A stretch of DNA of 64,000 nt from Fulvia fulva (Eukaryota; Ascomycota; Dothideomycetes; Mycosphaerellales; Mycosphaerellaceae), in NCBI RefSeq assembly GCF_020509005.1, contig NC_063017.1:2728001-2792000 (forward strand), read 5' to 3'. Position 1 is the first letter of the stretch. Every line of letters starts with the position of its first letter. The position numbers and the translations under genes were made by a program. Positions 63,600 to 64,000 of the stretch are shown here, one piece after another. Under the pieces are notes generated by a model. That model had not been told where the DNA came from. It searched no databases and saw only the letters and a program-made list of their open reading frames with translations.

Positions 63600-64000
63600 G
63601 GCTCACGCTCCGACATGCATGGTGTGACAGTTGTAATTCAGCGTTGGTCAGGTCCGGCGCAAACAGAGTACAACGATGGCTTCGCAGTGAATCGCCACGC
63701 GCTCAAGATGACCAGCGGTGCCCGTGATAGCTCAGCTGAGCGCGTGATTATCGTCCGGCCCGCGCACGAGGTCCTGTATACGTAGGTGAATGGACGGTAA
63801 GGTGAGGTGAGATGTGACAGAGAGGGAGACCCTTTAGCCGGACGTCTTCCGATAGACAGGGTTGCAAGGATAAGGGCGGCGCCCGCCGAAGCGCAAACCT
63901 TGTGTGGGCCTGGCCGATGCAGGTTCGATAGGCACGCGACACTTCACCTTGATATCTATTTCCACTATGTAGCAAGTAGCCATTGAAGAGCCCTCCAGCG
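63600..64000. other. WAPL upstream region, no gene seen
   Basis: About 0.4 kb to the window edge. It should hold the WAPL promoter. Short ORFs on both strands (69-75 codons) have no recognisable content, though an exon of a gene beyond the edge cannot be excluded. Confidence 0.45.

Noticed and set aside
1..64000. CRISPR array, rRNA or secondary-metabolite cluster
   Set aside because: No regularly spaced short repeats, no rRNA-like sequence and no polyketide, peptide synthetase or terpene enzyme motifs were seen.

Overview
The window is from a filamentous ascomycete (Pezizomycotina). Introns are short (mostly 48-73 bp) with CTAAC/CTGAC-type branch sites. The gene set is fungal: a CFEM-domain 7-TM protein, a Urc1-type GTP cyclohydrolase II-like protein, a Rheb GTPase and fungal-type Bre1, Wapl and Bdp1. 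A 32-kb repeat block carries the CpA-to-TpA signature of repeat-induced point mutation (RIP). A Dothideomycete (Mycosphaerellales-like) is my best guess from protein flavour; that is inference, not shown by the sequence.

Positions 1 to about 32.5 kb are a nested pile of dead transposons with almost no CA or TG dinucleotides and with CpG kept. The oldest layer is a minus-strand LINE (LINE-A), recoverable in five pieces from about 24.2 kb down to 2.2 kb. It is interrupted by a second LINE in the opposite orientation (LINE-B, 18161-23018, 16-bp target duplication), by two full-length 6,291-bp Ty3/gypsy chromovirus-type elements in opposite orientations (4214-10504 and 10840-17130, each with 520-bp LTRs and a 5-bp duplication), and by a solo LTR of the same family (3384-3903). 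To the right lie a Fot1/pogo-type transposase remnant (minus) and a Tc1/mariner-type transposase. The latter is split near its C-terminus by a complete Ty1/copia element (26759-33566, 207-bp LTRs, GAGGA duplication). RIP stops inside this copia element: its 5' LTR is heavily mutated and its 3' LTR is nearly clean.

From 34.5 kb on the sequence is ordinary gene-rich euchromatin. In order: CFEM/rhodopsin-type membrane protein with an in-frame TGA (+), Derlin (-), centromeric histone CENP-A (+), MBOAT lysophospholipid acyltransferase ALE1 (+), an unrecognised coiled-coil protein (-), BRE1 (-), TFIIIB subunit BDP1 (+), a Cys-rich small protein (+), a small Ser-rich protein (-), URC1 (-), ELF1/ELOF1 (+), an unrecognised protein (+), Rheb/RHB1 (-) and WAPL (-). 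Several genes were assembled across introns by hand; junctions are given in each entry. Five of the fourteen act on chromatin or transcription (CENP-A, BRE1, BDP1, ELF1, WAPL). Gene order alone does not show that they are co-regulated.

I saw no rRNA, no canonical tRNA, no CRISPR array and no biosynthetic cluster. I do not see a clearly new biological system. The most informative signals are the base-exact nested transposon history, the sharp RIP boundary inside a single retrotransposon, and a nonsense codon in an otherwise intact 7-TM receptor-like gene.
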